The notes: generated by a model from the letters alone, not told the origin. A DNA stretch of 64,000 bases from Zunongwangia pacifica (GCF_023499215.1 NZ_JAKHSK010000014.1:60621-124620); one strand, 5' to 3'. Shown: positions 1 to 9,616, counted from the first letter of the stretch. Made by a program: numbers and translations.

Positions 1-11
1 TTGATCATAAC

Positions 12-149
12 AAAAAGGCTGTCTAAAAACTCCATTTTAGTCAACCTGAACTTGTTTCAGGTTCTCATAATGATTTTTAAATCAATGAGATGAGATTCTG
101 AAACAAGTTCAGAATGACGTTTTGAGGTATTTTTAGACAGCCTCTTTTT
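12..149. repeat. Palindromic dispersed repeat, copy 1 (intact)
   Basis: The ends AAAAAGGCTGTCTAAAAA and TTTTTAGACAGCC..TTTTT are inverted. Inside them CCTGAACTTGTTTCAG pairs with CTGAAACAAGTTCAG, so the whole unit folds into one long two-stage hairpin. A second copy lies at 52131-52282. It sits directly downstream of thrC and could also end the thr transcript. The form resembles a MITE or a REP-like unit without coding capacity. Confidence 0.75.
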
Positions 150-173
150 ATAATTTCAAAATTAAATTGATTA

Positions 174-1469
174 CTAGCTTAATAAAAAGGCTTTTAGATC
201 AGCATAATCTTTAATCGAAATAGCTTTCTTTTCTTTTTCCAAAACTTCTTTTATGGAATCTGGAATATCGATCTGTTTACCAATGGCGTCTTCTACCGTT
301 TCCCGGAATTTACAGGGATGTGCGGTTTCCAAAAATGCACCAACTTCATTAGGATGATCTTTAAAATACTCCTGAAGTCCCAAGTATCCCACCGCACCAT
401 GCGGGTCCATTACATAACCGGTTTCATTATAAACTTCTTGCATCGCTTCCTTAGTTACCTCATCATCATAACTAAAGCTGGTAAGATTTTCTTTTACATT
501 ACCATACTCATTTTGGAAAAGCTGTAAGATTCGCACAAAATTACTGGGATTCCCAATATCCATCGCATTCGAAATTGTCGAAACGCTTGGACGTGGCTCA
601 TACGTTCCTGTTTCCAGATAATCGGTAATCGTCCTATTAGCATTGTTTGAAGCAATAAAATGCTTTATGGGCAGTCCTAATTCCTTAGCGACCATCCCGG
701 CACAAACATTCCCAAAATTTCCACTCGGTACCGAGAAAACAATATTTTTTCCTTCGGAAGCTAACTGGCGATACGCTAAAAAGTAATAAAACATCTGCGG
801 AAGCCATCTGGCTACATTAATAGAATTTGCTGAAGTTAACTGTCGTTTCGACTGAATTTCTTCATCTAAAAATGCCTGTTTTACCATATCCTGACATTGG
901 TCAAAAGCACCATCAATTTCTAAAGCGGTTACATTTTCACCAAGGGTGGTTAATTGCTTTTCCTGAATTTTACTCACTTTTCCTTTAGGATATAAAATCA
1001 CCACATCGATCCCTTCTACTCCTAAAAATCCGTTGGCTACTGCCCCACCGGTATCTCCTGAAGTGGCTACAAGCACGGTTACTTTACCAACTTCGTTTTT
1101 GGTGATAAAATACCCCAGGCTACCTGCCATAAAACGTGCGCCAACATCTTTAAACGCCAAAGTTGGGCCGTGGAAAAGCTCCAAAGTGTACACATTGTCT
1201 TTCACATGCACCACCGGAAATTCAAAATCTAAAGTTTGGGCGATAATTTTTTTAAGTTCGGCTTCAGGGATCTCATCACCAACAAATTGCTTAATCGCCT
1301 GGTAAGCGACTTCAGTCTGCGGCATATTTGGTAATGCTGAAAAAAAAGAATCTGGTAACTTTTCGATATGTTCAGGAAAATATAATCCTTTATCTGGAGC
1401 CAGACCTCTAATTACGGCATTCTCGAAGCTGGAAGAATGATTTTTATTATTCAGACTAAAATAGTTCAT
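174..1469 (-). CDS. thrC: Threonine synthase
   Basis: Converts O-phosphohomoserine to threonine with PLP, the last step of the pathway. The 431-residue length is normal for the family. The PLP lysine lies in the motif LAFKDVGARFM near residue 108, and the phosphate-binding loop in VPSGNFGNVCAG. The N-terminal motif NAVIRGLAPDKGLYFPE is typical of the long threonine synthases. It is the last gene of the thrA-thrB-thrC operon, 4 bp behind the thrB stop, so co-translation is likely. Confidence 0.97.
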   Translation of the reverse strand: MNYFSLNNKNHSSSFENAVIRGLAPDKGLYFPEHIEKLPDSFFSALPNMPQTEVAYQAIKQFVGDEIPEAELKKIIAQTLDFEFPVVHVKDNVYTLELFHGPTLAFKDVGARFMAGSLGYFITKNEVGKVTVLVATSGDTGGAVANGFLGVEGIDVVILYPKGKVSKIQEKQLTTLGENVTALEIDGAFDQCQDMVKQAFLDEEIQSKRQLTSANSINVARWLPQMFYYFLAYRQLASEGKNIVFSVPSGNFGNVCAGMVAKELGLPIKHFIASNNANRTITDYLETGTYEPRPSVSTISNAMDIGNPSNFVRILQLFQNEYGNVKENLTSFSYDDEVTKEAMQEVYNETGYVMDPHGAVGYLGLQEYFKDHPNEVGAFLETAHPCKFRETVEDAIGKQIDIPDSIKEVLEKEKKAISIKDYADLKAFLLS

Positions 1470-1473
1470 TTTT

Positions 1474-2394
1474 CTATAATATTTTTACCCCTTCAGGATT
1501 GATTTTTGATAAATGAAGATCGTAAGTTATACTTTGTTTTTCCATAAATTCAGCAATACTGGCTTTTACCTTTTCAGCCCTTTCTTCACCACGACACATC
1601 GCATAAACCGATGGCCCCGAACCCGAAATACCAAATCCCAGTGCTCCGCTTTCCAAAGAAATCTCCTTAATTTCATCGAAATATGGTATTAATATGGAAC
1701 GGATAGGCTCTACAATTTCGTCTTTAAGGCTTCTGCCCAACAAATCATAATCGTTGATATATAAGGCGCTTACCAACGCACCAAGATTTCCCCATTGGCT
1801 CACCGCTTTATCAAGACTAATATTACGCTTTATAATTGCACGTGAATCTTTGGTTTTCACCTCGATTTGAGGATGAAGAATCACCACATTCAATTCTTCG
1901 GGAGATGGCAAAGATAAAACCTCTAGAGGCTCATAACTTTTTACCAGTGTAAAGCCCCCAAGTAAAGCGGGTGCCACATTATCGGCATGCGCATTACCGC
2001 TGGCCAAACGTTCACCTTCCATCGCAAAAGGTAATAATTCTACATTTTTTAGTGGAGATCCTAAGAGCTTATTTACAGCAAAAACAGCACCGGCAGAACT
2101 GGCAGCACTACTGCCAATTCCGCTTCCTGCTTTTATTTTTTTATAAATCTCGATATCAAAACCTTCGTTAGATTGTAGTTTTTCGAGCATGGCTTTTACC
2201 GCTACCCCCGCTACGTTTTGATCGACTTCCATTGGAAGATCCTGCCCTTCCAGTTTGGTGATTCGAAGTTGGTTAAGATCATTTTTTTTAATGATCATCT
2301 GGTCCCCCACATTATCCAGACAGCACCCCAACACATCGAAACCGCAGGAAAGATTGGCTACCGTTGCCGGTGCAAAAACTTTTATTTCTTCCAT
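1474..2394 (-). CDS. thrB: Homoserine kinase
   Basis: Phosphorylates homoserine to O-phosphohomoserine. It is a GHMP kinase of 306 residues. The glycine/serine-rich ATP loop reads AGSGIGSSAASSAGAVFA near residues 90-107, and the C-terminal GHMP motif is GFGISGSGPSVYA. The start lies 2 bp after the thrA stop and the stop 4 bp before thrC, so the three genes form one tight operon on the minus strand. Confidence 0.97.
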   Translation of the reverse strand: MEEIKVFAPATVANLSCGFDVLGCCLDNVGDQMIIKKNDLNQLRITKLEGQDLPMEVDQNVAGVAVKAMLEKLQSNEGFDIEIYKKIKAGSGIGSSAASSAGAVFAVNKLLGSPLKNVELLPFAMEGERLASGNAHADNVAPALLGGFTLVKSYEPLEVLSLPSPEELNVVILHPQIEVKTKDSRAIIKRNISLDKAVSQWGNLGALVSALYINDYDLLGRSLKDEIVEPIRSILIPYFDEIKEISLESGALGFGISGSGPSVYAMCRGEERAEKVKASIAEFMEKQSITYDLHLSKINPEGVKIL

Positions 2395-2396
2395 CG

Positions 2397-4844
2397 TTAT
2401 TTTTTACCTATTCGTATCACATCAGCAAATATTCCCGAAGCCGTAACATCGGCTCCCGCACCTGCTCCTTTTACGATTAGTGGTTGTACACTGTAACGAT
2501 CTGTAAAGAACAATACGATATTATCGCTACCACTAAGATTATAAAAAGGATGCTCTGCTCCTACTTTTTGTAATCCTACAGAAGCTTTACCATCTTCCAG
2601 CTGTGCTACATATTTTAGCTGCGCATTGTCTTTAGCCGCATCTTCGTAGATCTCTTTGAATTTGCCTTCATCTTCCTGAAGTAATTTGAAGAAATCTTCG
2701 TTGTTCTCGGTATTCAGGCTTTCTTCAGAAAGGAAACTTTTATTCTCGATATCACTAAGCTCCATTTTTAGTCCGCTTTCACGGGCTAAGATCAATATCT
2801 TACGCGCTACATCTACTCCGCTTAAATCGATTTTAGGATCGGGTTCCGTATAGCCTTCTTCCATCGCCTGTTCTACGGTTTTGTAAAATGGCTCGGTCGC
2901 ATTATAGGTATTAAATACAAAATTTAAACTACCCGAAAGTACTGCCTGGATCTTATGGATTCTATCTCCTGAGGCTATTAAATTTTTAAGCGTATCGATA
3001 ATGGGCAATCCTGCACCAACATTGGTTTCATAAAGGAATGATGCTCCGTATTCCCTGGACAATTGTTGTAAGTGCTGGTAATTCACCAAATCATCGGCAG
3101 CAGCAATTTTATTACAGGTCACCACAGCAATCGAATTTGCAAGATATTCTTTATACCATTTTGAAATTTCGGCACTGGCGGTGTTATCTACAAAAATGCT
3201 GTTACGCAAATTGAATTCTTTTACTTTATTAAAAAAGTTATGCTTACTGGCTTTTTCGCCACCATCTAATAATTCCTGCCACTTGCTTAAATCCAGTCCG
3301 TTTTCATCAAAAACCATAGTTCTGGAATTTGATAATCCTAGCACACGAACTTTAAGCCTCAATTTTTCCAGCAGATATTTTTCCTGCTTTTCTAATTGTG
3401 ATAACAGTTTGCTACCCACATTTCCAACTCCGGTGATAAAAAGGTTGAGTTCTTTAGAAGGTACTTCAAAAAACTGTTCATGTAGCGTATTTAATGCTTT
3501 ATTGATATCTTTTTTAGCAATCACCGCCGAGATATTACGCTCTGAAGATCCCTGAGCAATCGCTCTAATATTAATATTATTATTTCCTAATGCACTAAAC
3601 ATTTTACCACTTAGTCCGTGATGACTCTTCATACGATCTCCCACTAAAGCAATGATCGCCACATTACCTTCAATCTCTACCGGTTTTATTTTCTGGTAAT
3701 CGATTTCTACGGCAAAAGCTTCATCTAAAGCTTCTTTTGCGGCCTGAGCTTCGTCACCTTTTACCGCCACACAAATACTATGCTCTGAAGAAGCCTGAGT
3801 GATCAACACGACATTGATATTCTCCTGATACAAGGTTTCAAAAAATCGTTTTGAAAAACCGGGAATTCCTACCATTCCGCTACCTTCAATATTCAGCAAT
3901 TTTATATCATCGATATGCGTGATCCCGGTTACCCATCTAAAGTTTTCTTTACTGGATTTTGAAATTAAGGTTCCTGCATCATCTGGTGAAAATGTATTTT
4001 TGATATGAATTTGAATTCCTTTATCCAAAAGCGGTTGTAAGGTTGGCGGATATAAAACTTTGGCACCAAAATGCGATAATTCCATCGCTTCCTGATAGGA
4101 AATATTCTTAAGCGGATAGGCCTGATGCACCACATTTGGATTAGCGGTGTACATTCCGTTTACATCGGTATAAATAATCACTTTGGCCACATCTAAAGCG
4201 CCACCAAAAATGGCCGCGGTAAAATCACTACCACCTCGTCCTAATGTACTTGGCACGCCCTGCTCATTTTTAGCTACAAAGCCGGGAGCCACAAAAAGAC
4301 TGGCATCATTTTCTTTAAAATACTGAACAATGTTTTTATTGGTCAGTTCATAATTCAACTGAATTTTCTCGTTATTATTCTTACAAACAATCAATTCTCT
4401 AGAATCGATTAAAAGCGCATCTGTGGCCAGACTTTTAAAATACTCCGCAATAATTAAAGAGGATAATATTTCTCCAAAACTAGACACTACGTGTTTTGTT
4501 TTATTGGATAACTCGTTAAGCAAATAAACACCTTCATACAAGGTTTCCAGTCTATTAAACTCGGTTTTCACCTTGCTTAAAACCCCACTTTGATTTTGAA
4601 CGGGAATAAGTTCTTTTACCGCATCAAGGTGTCTTTTCTCGTTTTGAGCCAGAATTTCTTTATAGGCTAAATCTTCTTTAGCCGCCAATGCTGCCATTTT
4701 TAAAAGATCGTTGGTTACCCCACCAAACGCTGAAAATACAGCAATGGTTTTATCTTGTTGCACATGCTTTTTTACAGTTTCGGCTACAAGTTTGATTCGC
4801 TCCGGAGAGGCCAAAGAAGATCCTCCGAATTTTAGAATATTCAT
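2397..4844 (-). CDS. thrA: Bifunctional aspartokinase / homoserine dehydrogenase I
   Basis: Catalyses the first and third steps of the Asp-to-Thr pathway. The 815 residues match the usual fused ThrA. An N-terminal kinase begins with MNILKFGGSSLASPERI (K-F-G-G-S motif) and contains LGRGGSDFTAAIFGGAL. Two ACT-type regulatory segments follow (about 310-460). The NAD(P)-binding dehydrogenase starts at FITGVGNVGSKLL, with catalytic-domain motifs YETNVGAGLPII and VLSGSLNFVFNTY. Allosteric control by threonine is expected from the family. Upstream lies a leader peptide rich in Thr and Ile codons, so transcriptional attenuation is likely too. Confidence 0.97.
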   Translation of the reverse strand: MNILKFGGSSLASPERIKLVAETVKKHVQQDKTIAVFSAFGGVTNDLLKMAALAAKEDLAYKEILAQNEKRHLDAVKELIPVQNQSGVLSKVKTEFNRLETLYEGVYLLNELSNKTKHVVSSFGEILSSLIIAEYFKSLATDALLIDSRELIVCKNNNEKIQLNYELTNKNIVQYFKENDASLFVAPGFVAKNEQGVPSTLGRGGSDFTAAIFGGALDVAKVIIYTDVNGMYTANPNVVHQAYPLKNISYQEAMELSHFGAKVLYPPTLQPLLDKGIQIHIKNTFSPDDAGTLISKSSKENFRWVTGITHIDDIKLLNIEGSGMVGIPGFSKRFFETLYQENINVVLITQASSEHSICVAVKGDEAQAAKEALDEAFAVEIDYQKIKPVEIEGNVAIIALVGDRMKSHHGLSGKMFSALGNNNINIRAIAQGSSERNISAVIAKKDINKALNTLHEQFFEVPSKELNLFITGVGNVGSKLLSQLEKQEKYLLEKLRLKVRVLGLSNSRTMVFDENGLDLSKWQELLDGGEKASKHNFFNKVKEFNLRNSIFVDNTASAEISKWYKEYLANSIAVVTCNKIAAADDLVNYQHLQQLSREYGASFLYETNVGAGLPIIDTLKNLIASGDRIHKIQAVLSGSLNFVFNTYNATEPFYKTVEQAMEEGYTEPDPKIDLSGVDVARKILILARESGLKMELSDIENKSFLSEESLNTENNEDFFKLLQEDEGKFKEIYEDAAKDNAQLKYVAQLEDGKASVGLQKVGAEHPFYNLSGSDNIVLFFTDRYSVQPLIVKGAGAGADVTASGIFADVIRIGKK

Positions 4845-4928
4845 AAGAATAATTTAAATAGTTTGTAATAAATAGTTTTGAGTTCGTTGTAAAACGTGTG
4901 TGAGTGCGGACGGAAAATTATATACATA

Positions 4929-5030
4929 CTACCCCAAAGGGGTAATAATTGTACGAGTAATAATAATAGAAATAGCAACTCCTGTTGTAGAAGTAATGGT
5001 AGAATCGCTATTTATTTTAATACTCTTCAT
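4929..5030 (-). CDS. Putative thr operon leader peptide (attenuator)
   Basis: An ATG ORF of 33 codons plus TAG, 84 bp upstream of thrA on the same strand. It begins MKSIKINSDSTITSTT and continues with SIIITRTIITPLG. It carries 7 threonine and 9 isoleucine codons, with the densest run near the stop. That composition is the signature of a thrL-type leader peptide, in which ribosome stalling at Thr/Ile codons decides whether transcription goes on. A purine-rich AAGGAA lies 5 nt before the ATG. No homology search was possible; the call rests on composition and position. Confidence 0.8.
   Translation of the reverse strand: MKSIKINSDSTITSTTGVAISIIITRTIITPLG
4930..4944 (-). promoter_or_regulatory. 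Short hairpin at the leader-peptide stop
   Basis: The perfect stem TACCCC/GGGGTA with a 3-nt loop covers the last four codons and the stop of the leader peptide. A ribosome finishing the leader would melt or mask it, and one stalled at the Ile/Thr run would leave it free to form. No clean U-run follows, so whether this is the terminator, the pause hairpin or part of an antiterminator is not clear. Confidence 0.4.
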
Positions 5031-5137
5031 TGCTTTCCTTAAAAGATGTGATAAAAGTATAGAAATAAGAAGATATAAAAAATTAAAAATCCACATTTAC
5101 TGAAAAAATATGAGATTTTCATAATTTATGAAAAACG

Positions 5138-5167
5138 AAAGCCCGATTTTTAGTAAAATCGGGCTTT
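5138..5167. terminator. Bidirectional intrinsic terminator
   Basis: A perfect 13-bp stem AAAGCCCGATTTT / AAAATCGGGCTTT with loop TAGT, A-rich before and T-rich after. It sits 26 bp past the stop of the MoxR-like gene and ends that minus-strand transcript before the thr leader region. Confidence 0.9.
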
Positions 5168-5192
5168 TATTCGTTTTATTTCAATAGAAAAA

Positions 5193-6656
5193 TTATAGTC
5201 CGCTAATATAACTTCCGTAGAGGTCATTAAACTGAATCCCTTTGGTGTATCGTTGCTTGCTTAGTTTCTTGAATTCTACCAATCCCCAAAGTAAAAATTC
5301 TTTTAGAAAATAGGTATCGATTTTGTCCATTTCTGGCTGATATTTTTTGATCAGTTCATTTAATGGTTCTACCTCATCCAGTTTTTTCTTGTATTCCTCA
5401 TCGGTAAGATCGTCTGGAAGTTCAAATCCGGTTTGTTCAAAAAACCACTCCACCAAATCATCATACGGTGTTTTCTCATCTGGGCGTTGTAATTTTTCGA
5501 TCTTAGGGAAATAGTCAGGGAATAAGGTTTTTACCGCATCCCCCAGTAATTGCGTTGCAACAACGGCGGCTCCTTCCTGCTCTCCTTCGTACACCAGTTC
5601 TACTTTACCTGTTATTGAAGGAATAACCCCCATAAAATCGCCAAATCTTAGCAAGGTTTTATCTTCTCCGTTTTTTAAGGTTCTGCGCTCTGCCGCACTT
5701 AAAAGATTTTCATAAGCGGTAATACTCATTCTGGCACTAATTCCACTTTTCTCATCTATAAATTCACTTTCTCGGGCTTCAAAACCAATTTGTTCCAGCA
5801 GGTCTTTCGCTAATTCTGGGACATACACCATTTCGGTTTGTCTGGAATCTAACTTCGCTTCCTGCTGCGTGATGGTCTTGGCAATCTCTATTGTTTCAGG
5901 ATAATGCGTTAAAATTTGCGAGCCAATCCTATCTTTAAGCGGAGTTACAATGCTACCACGGTTGGTGTAGTCTTCGGGGTTTGCTGTAAATACAAATTGC
6001 ATATCTAAAGGCAATCTTAATTTAAAACCACGAATCTGAATATCGCCCTCCTGAAGGATATTGAACAGCGCCACCTGAATTCTGGCCTGTAAATCGGGCA
6101 ACTCATTAATAACAAAAATACTACGGTTAGCACGGGGGATCATCCCAAAATGAATCACACGATCGTCTGCATAACTTAATTTTAAATTAGCCGCTTTAAT
6201 AGGATCTACATCCCCAATTAAATCGGCTACCGTAACGTCTGGTGTGGCGAGCTTTTCAAAAAATCGTTCATTACGATGAATCCACGTAATTGGCGTTTTA
6301 TCGCCTTTCTCAGCTATTAGTTCTTTTGCATAACGCGAAATGGGATTAAATGGATCGTCACTAATTTCTGAACCTTCCACCGCCGGGATATATTCATCTA
6401 GAAGATTTAGCATTAAACGTGCTAACCTTGTTTTTGCCTGCCCACGTAATCCTAATAAATTGATATTATGTTTTGATAATATCGCGCGTTCTAGTTCGGG
6501 GATCACCGTATCATCGTAACCATGAATTCCGGTGAATGAGGCTTCATTCTTCTTAATTTTTTCAATTAAATTATCACGAAGCTCATCTTTTATGCCTTTA
6601 CTTTTATATCCTGAAGATTTGAGGTCTCCAAGGGTTTTCATTTTTTCAATATTCAT
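5193..6656 (-). CDS. MoxR-type AAA+ ATPase (Mg-chelatase subunit I-like)
   Basis: A 487-residue AAA+ ATPase. Walker A is GLRGQAKT (69-76), with Q-A in place of the usual x-G. Walker B is FVINE (181-185), and the sensor-1 region FTANPEDYTNRG follows near 223. The C-terminus is the helical lid of ChlI/MoxR ATPases. It is followed upstream by a VWA protein with 14 bp between them, the classic MoxR-VWA pair in which ATPase and VWA act together as a chaperone-like remodeller. The client is unknown and no Mg-chelatase H subunit is nearby. Confidence 0.85.
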   Translation of the reverse strand: MNIEKMKTLGDLKSSGYKSKGIKDELRDNLIEKIKKNEASFTGIHGYDDTVIPELERAILSKHNINLLGLRGQAKTRLARLMLNLLDEYIPAVEGSEISDDPFNPISRYAKELIAEKGDKTPITWIHRNERFFEKLATPDVTVADLIGDVDPIKAANLKLSYADDRVIHFGMIPRANRSIFVINELPDLQARIQVALFNILQEGDIQIRGFKLRLPLDMQFVFTANPEDYTNRGSIVTPLKDRIGSQILTHYPETIEIAKTITQQEAKLDSRQTEMVYVPELAKDLLEQIGFEARESEFIDEKSGISARMSITAYENLLSAAERRTLKNGEDKTLLRFGDFMGVIPSITGKVELVYEGEQEGAAVVATQLLGDAVKTLFPDYFPKIEKLQRPDEKTPYDDLVEWFFEQTGFELPDDLTDEEYKKKLDEVEPLNELIKKYQPEMDKIDTYFLKEFLLWGLVEFKKLSKQRYTKGIQFNDLYGSYISGL

Positions 6657-6670
6657 ATCTTCTTTTTCTT

Positions 6671-7819
6671 TTAGCCTCTAATTCTTTTTTTTCTGTTCGT
6701 TTCGTAATCTTCAAAGATCATTTCCCCAAGTCCTTTAAGGCCGGTATAAAATGCTTTTCCCTGATTTGCCTGCGTAAATTCCCTTATAAATTGCATTAGA
6801 TAAGGGTCTTGTGCGATCATAAACGTAGTAATGGGAATTTGAAGTTTACGTGCCTGCTGCGCCATATTATAGCATTTATCTACGATATATGGATCTAAGC
6901 CCATACTGTTTTTGTAGTAACTGCCATCACGTTCCCTAATACAGCTTGGTTTCCCATCGGTAATCATAAAGATTTGCTTATTGGTATTTCGCTTTCTACG
7001 CAAAATATCCATAGCTAGTTTTAATCCATCCACGGTATTGGTATGGTAAGGACCAACTTTTAAATACGGTAGATCTGAAATAGAAACCGGCCAGGCATCA
7101 TTTCCAAAAACAATGATATCTAAAGTATCTTTGGGATAACGCGTAGTTATTAATTCGGCCAAGGCCATCGCTACTTTTTTTGCTGGAGTAATGCGATCTT
7201 CCCCATAAAGAATCATACTGTGACTAAGATCGATCATTAAAACGGTACTCATTTGGGATTTATAATGAGTTTCCTCGACTACCAAATCATCATGCGTCAT
7301 ATTAAAATCACCTATACCGTGATTGATCTGGGCATTTCGTAAGCTTTCGGTCATCGAAATTCGGTCTAAAGAATCTCCAAACTGGTAATCCCTAAAATCG
7401 CCGGTATGCTCATCGCCACGGCCAATATGGCTTGTACGGTGATTACCCGAGGTTCCTTTCCGCATCTTACCAAAGATCTGGTCTAGCGCCTGCTGGCGTA
7501 TCGCTCTTTCGGTCTTGGCAGTGATCTTTAAACTACCAGAACCATCTCCTTCACCGTCACCATCTGGATCTATTTCTTCTTTTATGTAGCCTTTTTGCTT
7601 AAGGTCTTCAATAAAATCTTCGATCGTATAATCTGGCGTGGTAAGTTGATATTCTTCATCTAACTGGCGTAACCAGTCTAGCGCTTCATCTAAATCACCC
7701 GAAGTGTGCGTGATCAATTCTTTAAAAATCTCAAAGAGTTTTTCAAAAGGACTTGTATTCGGCTCTTCATATCTCTTGAAGACAAACCCCTTTTCCTTCA
7801 TTTTATCTTTCTTCTTCAT
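6671..7819 (-). CDS. VWA-domain protein, partner of MoxR-like ATPase
   Basis: A 382-residue protein with an acidic and glycine-rich middle segment (DPDGDGEGDGSG) and a C-terminal von Willebrand A domain. The MIDAS metal site reads DLSHS, with a downstream MITDGKPSC strand. It is the first gene of a two-gene minus-strand operon with the AAA+ ATPase. The pair resembles ChlD/ChlI and MoxR/CoxE partners. No signal peptide or membrane segment is visible, so a cytoplasmic complex is inferred. Confidence 0.82.
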   Translation of the reverse strand: MKKKDKMKEKGFVFKRYEEPNTSPFEKLFEIFKELITHTSGDLDEALDWLRQLDEEYQLTTPDYTIEDFIEDLKQKGYIKEEIDPDGDGEGDGSGSLKITAKTERAIRQQALDQIFGKMRKGTSGNHRTSHIGRGDEHTGDFRDYQFGDSLDRISMTESLRNAQINHGIGDFNMTHDDLVVEETHYKSQMSTVLMIDLSHSMILYGEDRITPAKKVAMALAELITTRYPKDTLDIIVFGNDAWPVSISDLPYLKVGPYHTNTVDGLKLAMDILRRKRNTNKQIFMITDGKPSCIRERDGSYYKNSMGLDPYIVDKCYNMAQQARKLQIPITTFMIAQDPYLMQFIREFTQANQGKAFYTGLKGLGEMIFEDYETNRKKRIRG

Positions 7820-8130
7820 ACTTTAAAATTAAGCTTTTTTCAATAGAATTAAAATTCAACATTTCATAACTTTTAGAAATGAAGAGTTTATTTTTTGGCT
7901 TTCCAGTAAACTCCCTCAGTACAGGCACATGAGGCATTAGTTTGGAAATCATTTTATTTCGAGACATCCCGATGGCTATCGGAACGGGACCGGAGCATTT
8001 AGTCTCGATTATCGATTAAAATTGCTGACTTTACGTTATTCTTTTCTTAAATGCTTTCAAATTTTCTTGAATAATCAGAGATTTGAAACGAAATTGATCG
8101 AAAAATTTCCAATATAAAACGAGCATCAGC
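7820..8130. other. Intergenic region with a palindrome relic
   Basis: This 311-bp gap lies between divergent genes. The only structure seen is a decayed palindrome of the TCCCGATAGCTATCGGGA type at 7967-7989 (GATGGCTATC core, followed by GAACGGGA). Perfect or near-perfect relatives occur at 52168-52185 and 55004-55021. No ORF of note was seen. Confidence 0.5.
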
Positions 8131-9228
8131 ATGGATAGCGCTGAAATTATTACACTTTGCCTTAATTTTATTTTTTTAATTCCAACTTTAGCCTCTATTA
8201 CACGCTTTGATCAATGGTGGATTAGGGGATTCGACTTTCCCAGAATACAAATTTCGGTATGCATCATTATTACGCTGATATTATGCTTTTTTGTATATGA
8301 TTTTTCTGAAACATGGCATTATGCAGCGACAATTCTTCTCTCCTTAAGTTTAATTTATCAATGTGTTAAAATATTCCCATACACTATACTTGCCAAAAAA
8401 CAGGTAATTAAATTTAAAGGGAAAGAAGAAAATGATACTATTTCTATTCTGGTAAGCAATGTTTTAACCCCAAATAAGCATCCTGAAAAATTAATTGCTC
8501 TGGTTAAAAAGAGACAACCAGATATCCTTCTAACCTTAGAAACCGATAAACGCTGGGAAAAGAAATTAGCAGAAATTGAAGGCGATTATAAATATACCGT
8601 AAAAGTCCCCTTAGACAATCTTTACGGAATGCACTTGTATTCTAAACTAGAGTTAATAGATGCCGACGTTCATTATCTTGTTCAGGAAGACATCCCGTCG
8701 ATTCATGGTTATGTAAAGCTTAGAAATGGTACTAAATTAAAGATTCACTGTTTACATCCTATGCCTCCAAGTCCTACTGAAAGTTATACCTCGACTAACC
8801 GGGATGCTGAAATTTTAATGCTGGGAAGGGATTTATCACCAGAAGATCGCAAAGTACTGGTTTTTGGTGATCTTAATGATGTAGCATGGTCCAGAACGAC
8901 AAAACTTTTCCAACAAATGAGCGGATTAATGGATCCACGAATAGGAAGAGGCTTTTTTAATACCTTTCATGCTGGCTATCGCTTTTTTCGCTGGCCATTA
9001 GACCATGTTTTTCACTCTAAAGATTTTACTTTAATTGAGATTGCCAGGGAAAAAAGTATTGGTAGCGATCACTTCCCTATGTATATAAAATTAAATTACG
9101 AACCTAGGGCTGAATGGGTACAGCAAGAATTAGAATTAGATCGTGAAGACGAGTTATGGGCGCATGAAAAAATTGAAGAGGCACATCCTTTAGAAAAAAG
9201 TATAACTATCCCTAAAAAAATACGTTAA
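8131..9228 (+). CDS. Membrane-anchored endonuclease/exonuclease/phosphatase family protein
   Basis: A 365-residue protein with N-terminal membrane helices in about the first 90 residues (LCLNFIFLIPTLASI, ISVCIIITLILCFFVYDF, TILLSLSLIYQCVKI). A soluble EEP-fold domain follows. Conserved EEP positions are visible: SILVSNVL (Asn), LTLETDK (Glu), VFGDLNDVAW (D-x-N) and SDHFPMYI (terminal D-H). Family members hydrolyse phosphodiester or phosphomonoester bonds of nucleic acids, lipids or inositol phosphates. The substrate cannot be told from sequence. The 3' end overlaps the convergent response-regulator gene by 17 bp. Confidence 0.8.
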   Translation: MDSAEIITLCLNFIFLIPTLASITRFDQWWIRGFDFPRIQISVCIIITLILCFFVYDFSETWHYAATILLSLSLIYQCVKIFPYTILAKKQVIKFKGKEENDTISILVSNVLTPNKHPEKLIALVKKRQPDILLTLETDKRWEKKLAEIEGDYKYTVKVPLDNLYGMHLYSKLELIDADVHYLVQEDIPSIHGYVKLRNGTKLKIHCLHPMPPSPTESYTSTNRDAEILMLGRDLSPEDRKVLVFGDLNDVAWSRTTKLFQQMSGLMDPRIGRGFFNTFHAGYRFFRWPLDHVFHSKDFTLIEIAREKSIGSDHFPMYIKLNYEPRAEWVQQELELDREDELWAHEKIEEAHPLEKSITIPKKIR

Positions 9229-9616
9229 TAGGCTTTAGCTGTTTTAGTGACTCGCAATGTTTTAAGGTTACAGGTTTTTCTATGTAATCAATAACTCGCT
9301 GGTACTTTTTAGCTCTTATTCGGTCTTTTTGATCTATAGATGAAGTAACCATAATCACATGAATTTGGTCGTGCAAAGGATGCTCTTTAATCTTATCTAA
9401 AAATTGCCATCCCGACATTATAGGCATGTTAATATCAAGAAGGATAAGATACTCCTTCTTTTTATCATTTAAATTATCGGGTGTATTTAAATACTCTAAA
9501 GTTTCAAGAGCACTTTTAAAAATGACAGGCTCAGATGAAATTTCACATCTACAAATCATTTTTTGTTGCATCATTAAAACAATATCATCATCATCTACCA
9601 AAATGACTTCTAACAT
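9212..9616 (-). CDS. Single-domain response regulator (CheY-like)
   Basis: A 134-residue receiver domain without an output domain. The acidic pocket is VDDDD (7-11), the phospho-acceptor D61 lies in LLDINMP, the Ser/Thr switch is in MVTSS and the conserved lysine in IEKPV. It lies 48 bp downstream of the multi-PAS sensor and is probably co-transcribed with it. Stand-alone receivers of this type usually carry phosphate within a phosphorelay or act by protein contact. Confidence 0.88.
   Translation of the reverse strand: MLEVILVDDDDIVLMMQQKMICRCEISSEPVIFKSALETLEYLNTPDNLNDKKKEYLILLDINMPIMSGWQFLDKIKEHPLHDQIHVIMVTSSIDQKDRIRAKKYQRVIDYIEKPVTLKHCESLKQLKPINVFF

Noticed and set aside
2218..2496. Plus-strand ORFs inside thrB/thrA
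   Set aside because: They are antisense shadows of well-supported genes. The same holds for the plus-strand ORFs within thrC, the DUF4132 gene and other long genes.
4900..5103. 67-codon plus-strand ORF opposite the thr leader
   Set aside because: It is the shadow of the Thr/Ile-rich leader peptide (V/I-rich on the complement), and the leader strand has the right position and start.
5193..7819. Magnesium chelatase for tetrapyrrole synthesis
   Set aside because: The ATPase and VWA pair resembles ChlI/ChlD, but no H subunit or chlorophyll/cobalamin genes are nearby. The MoxR-VWA reading is preferred.
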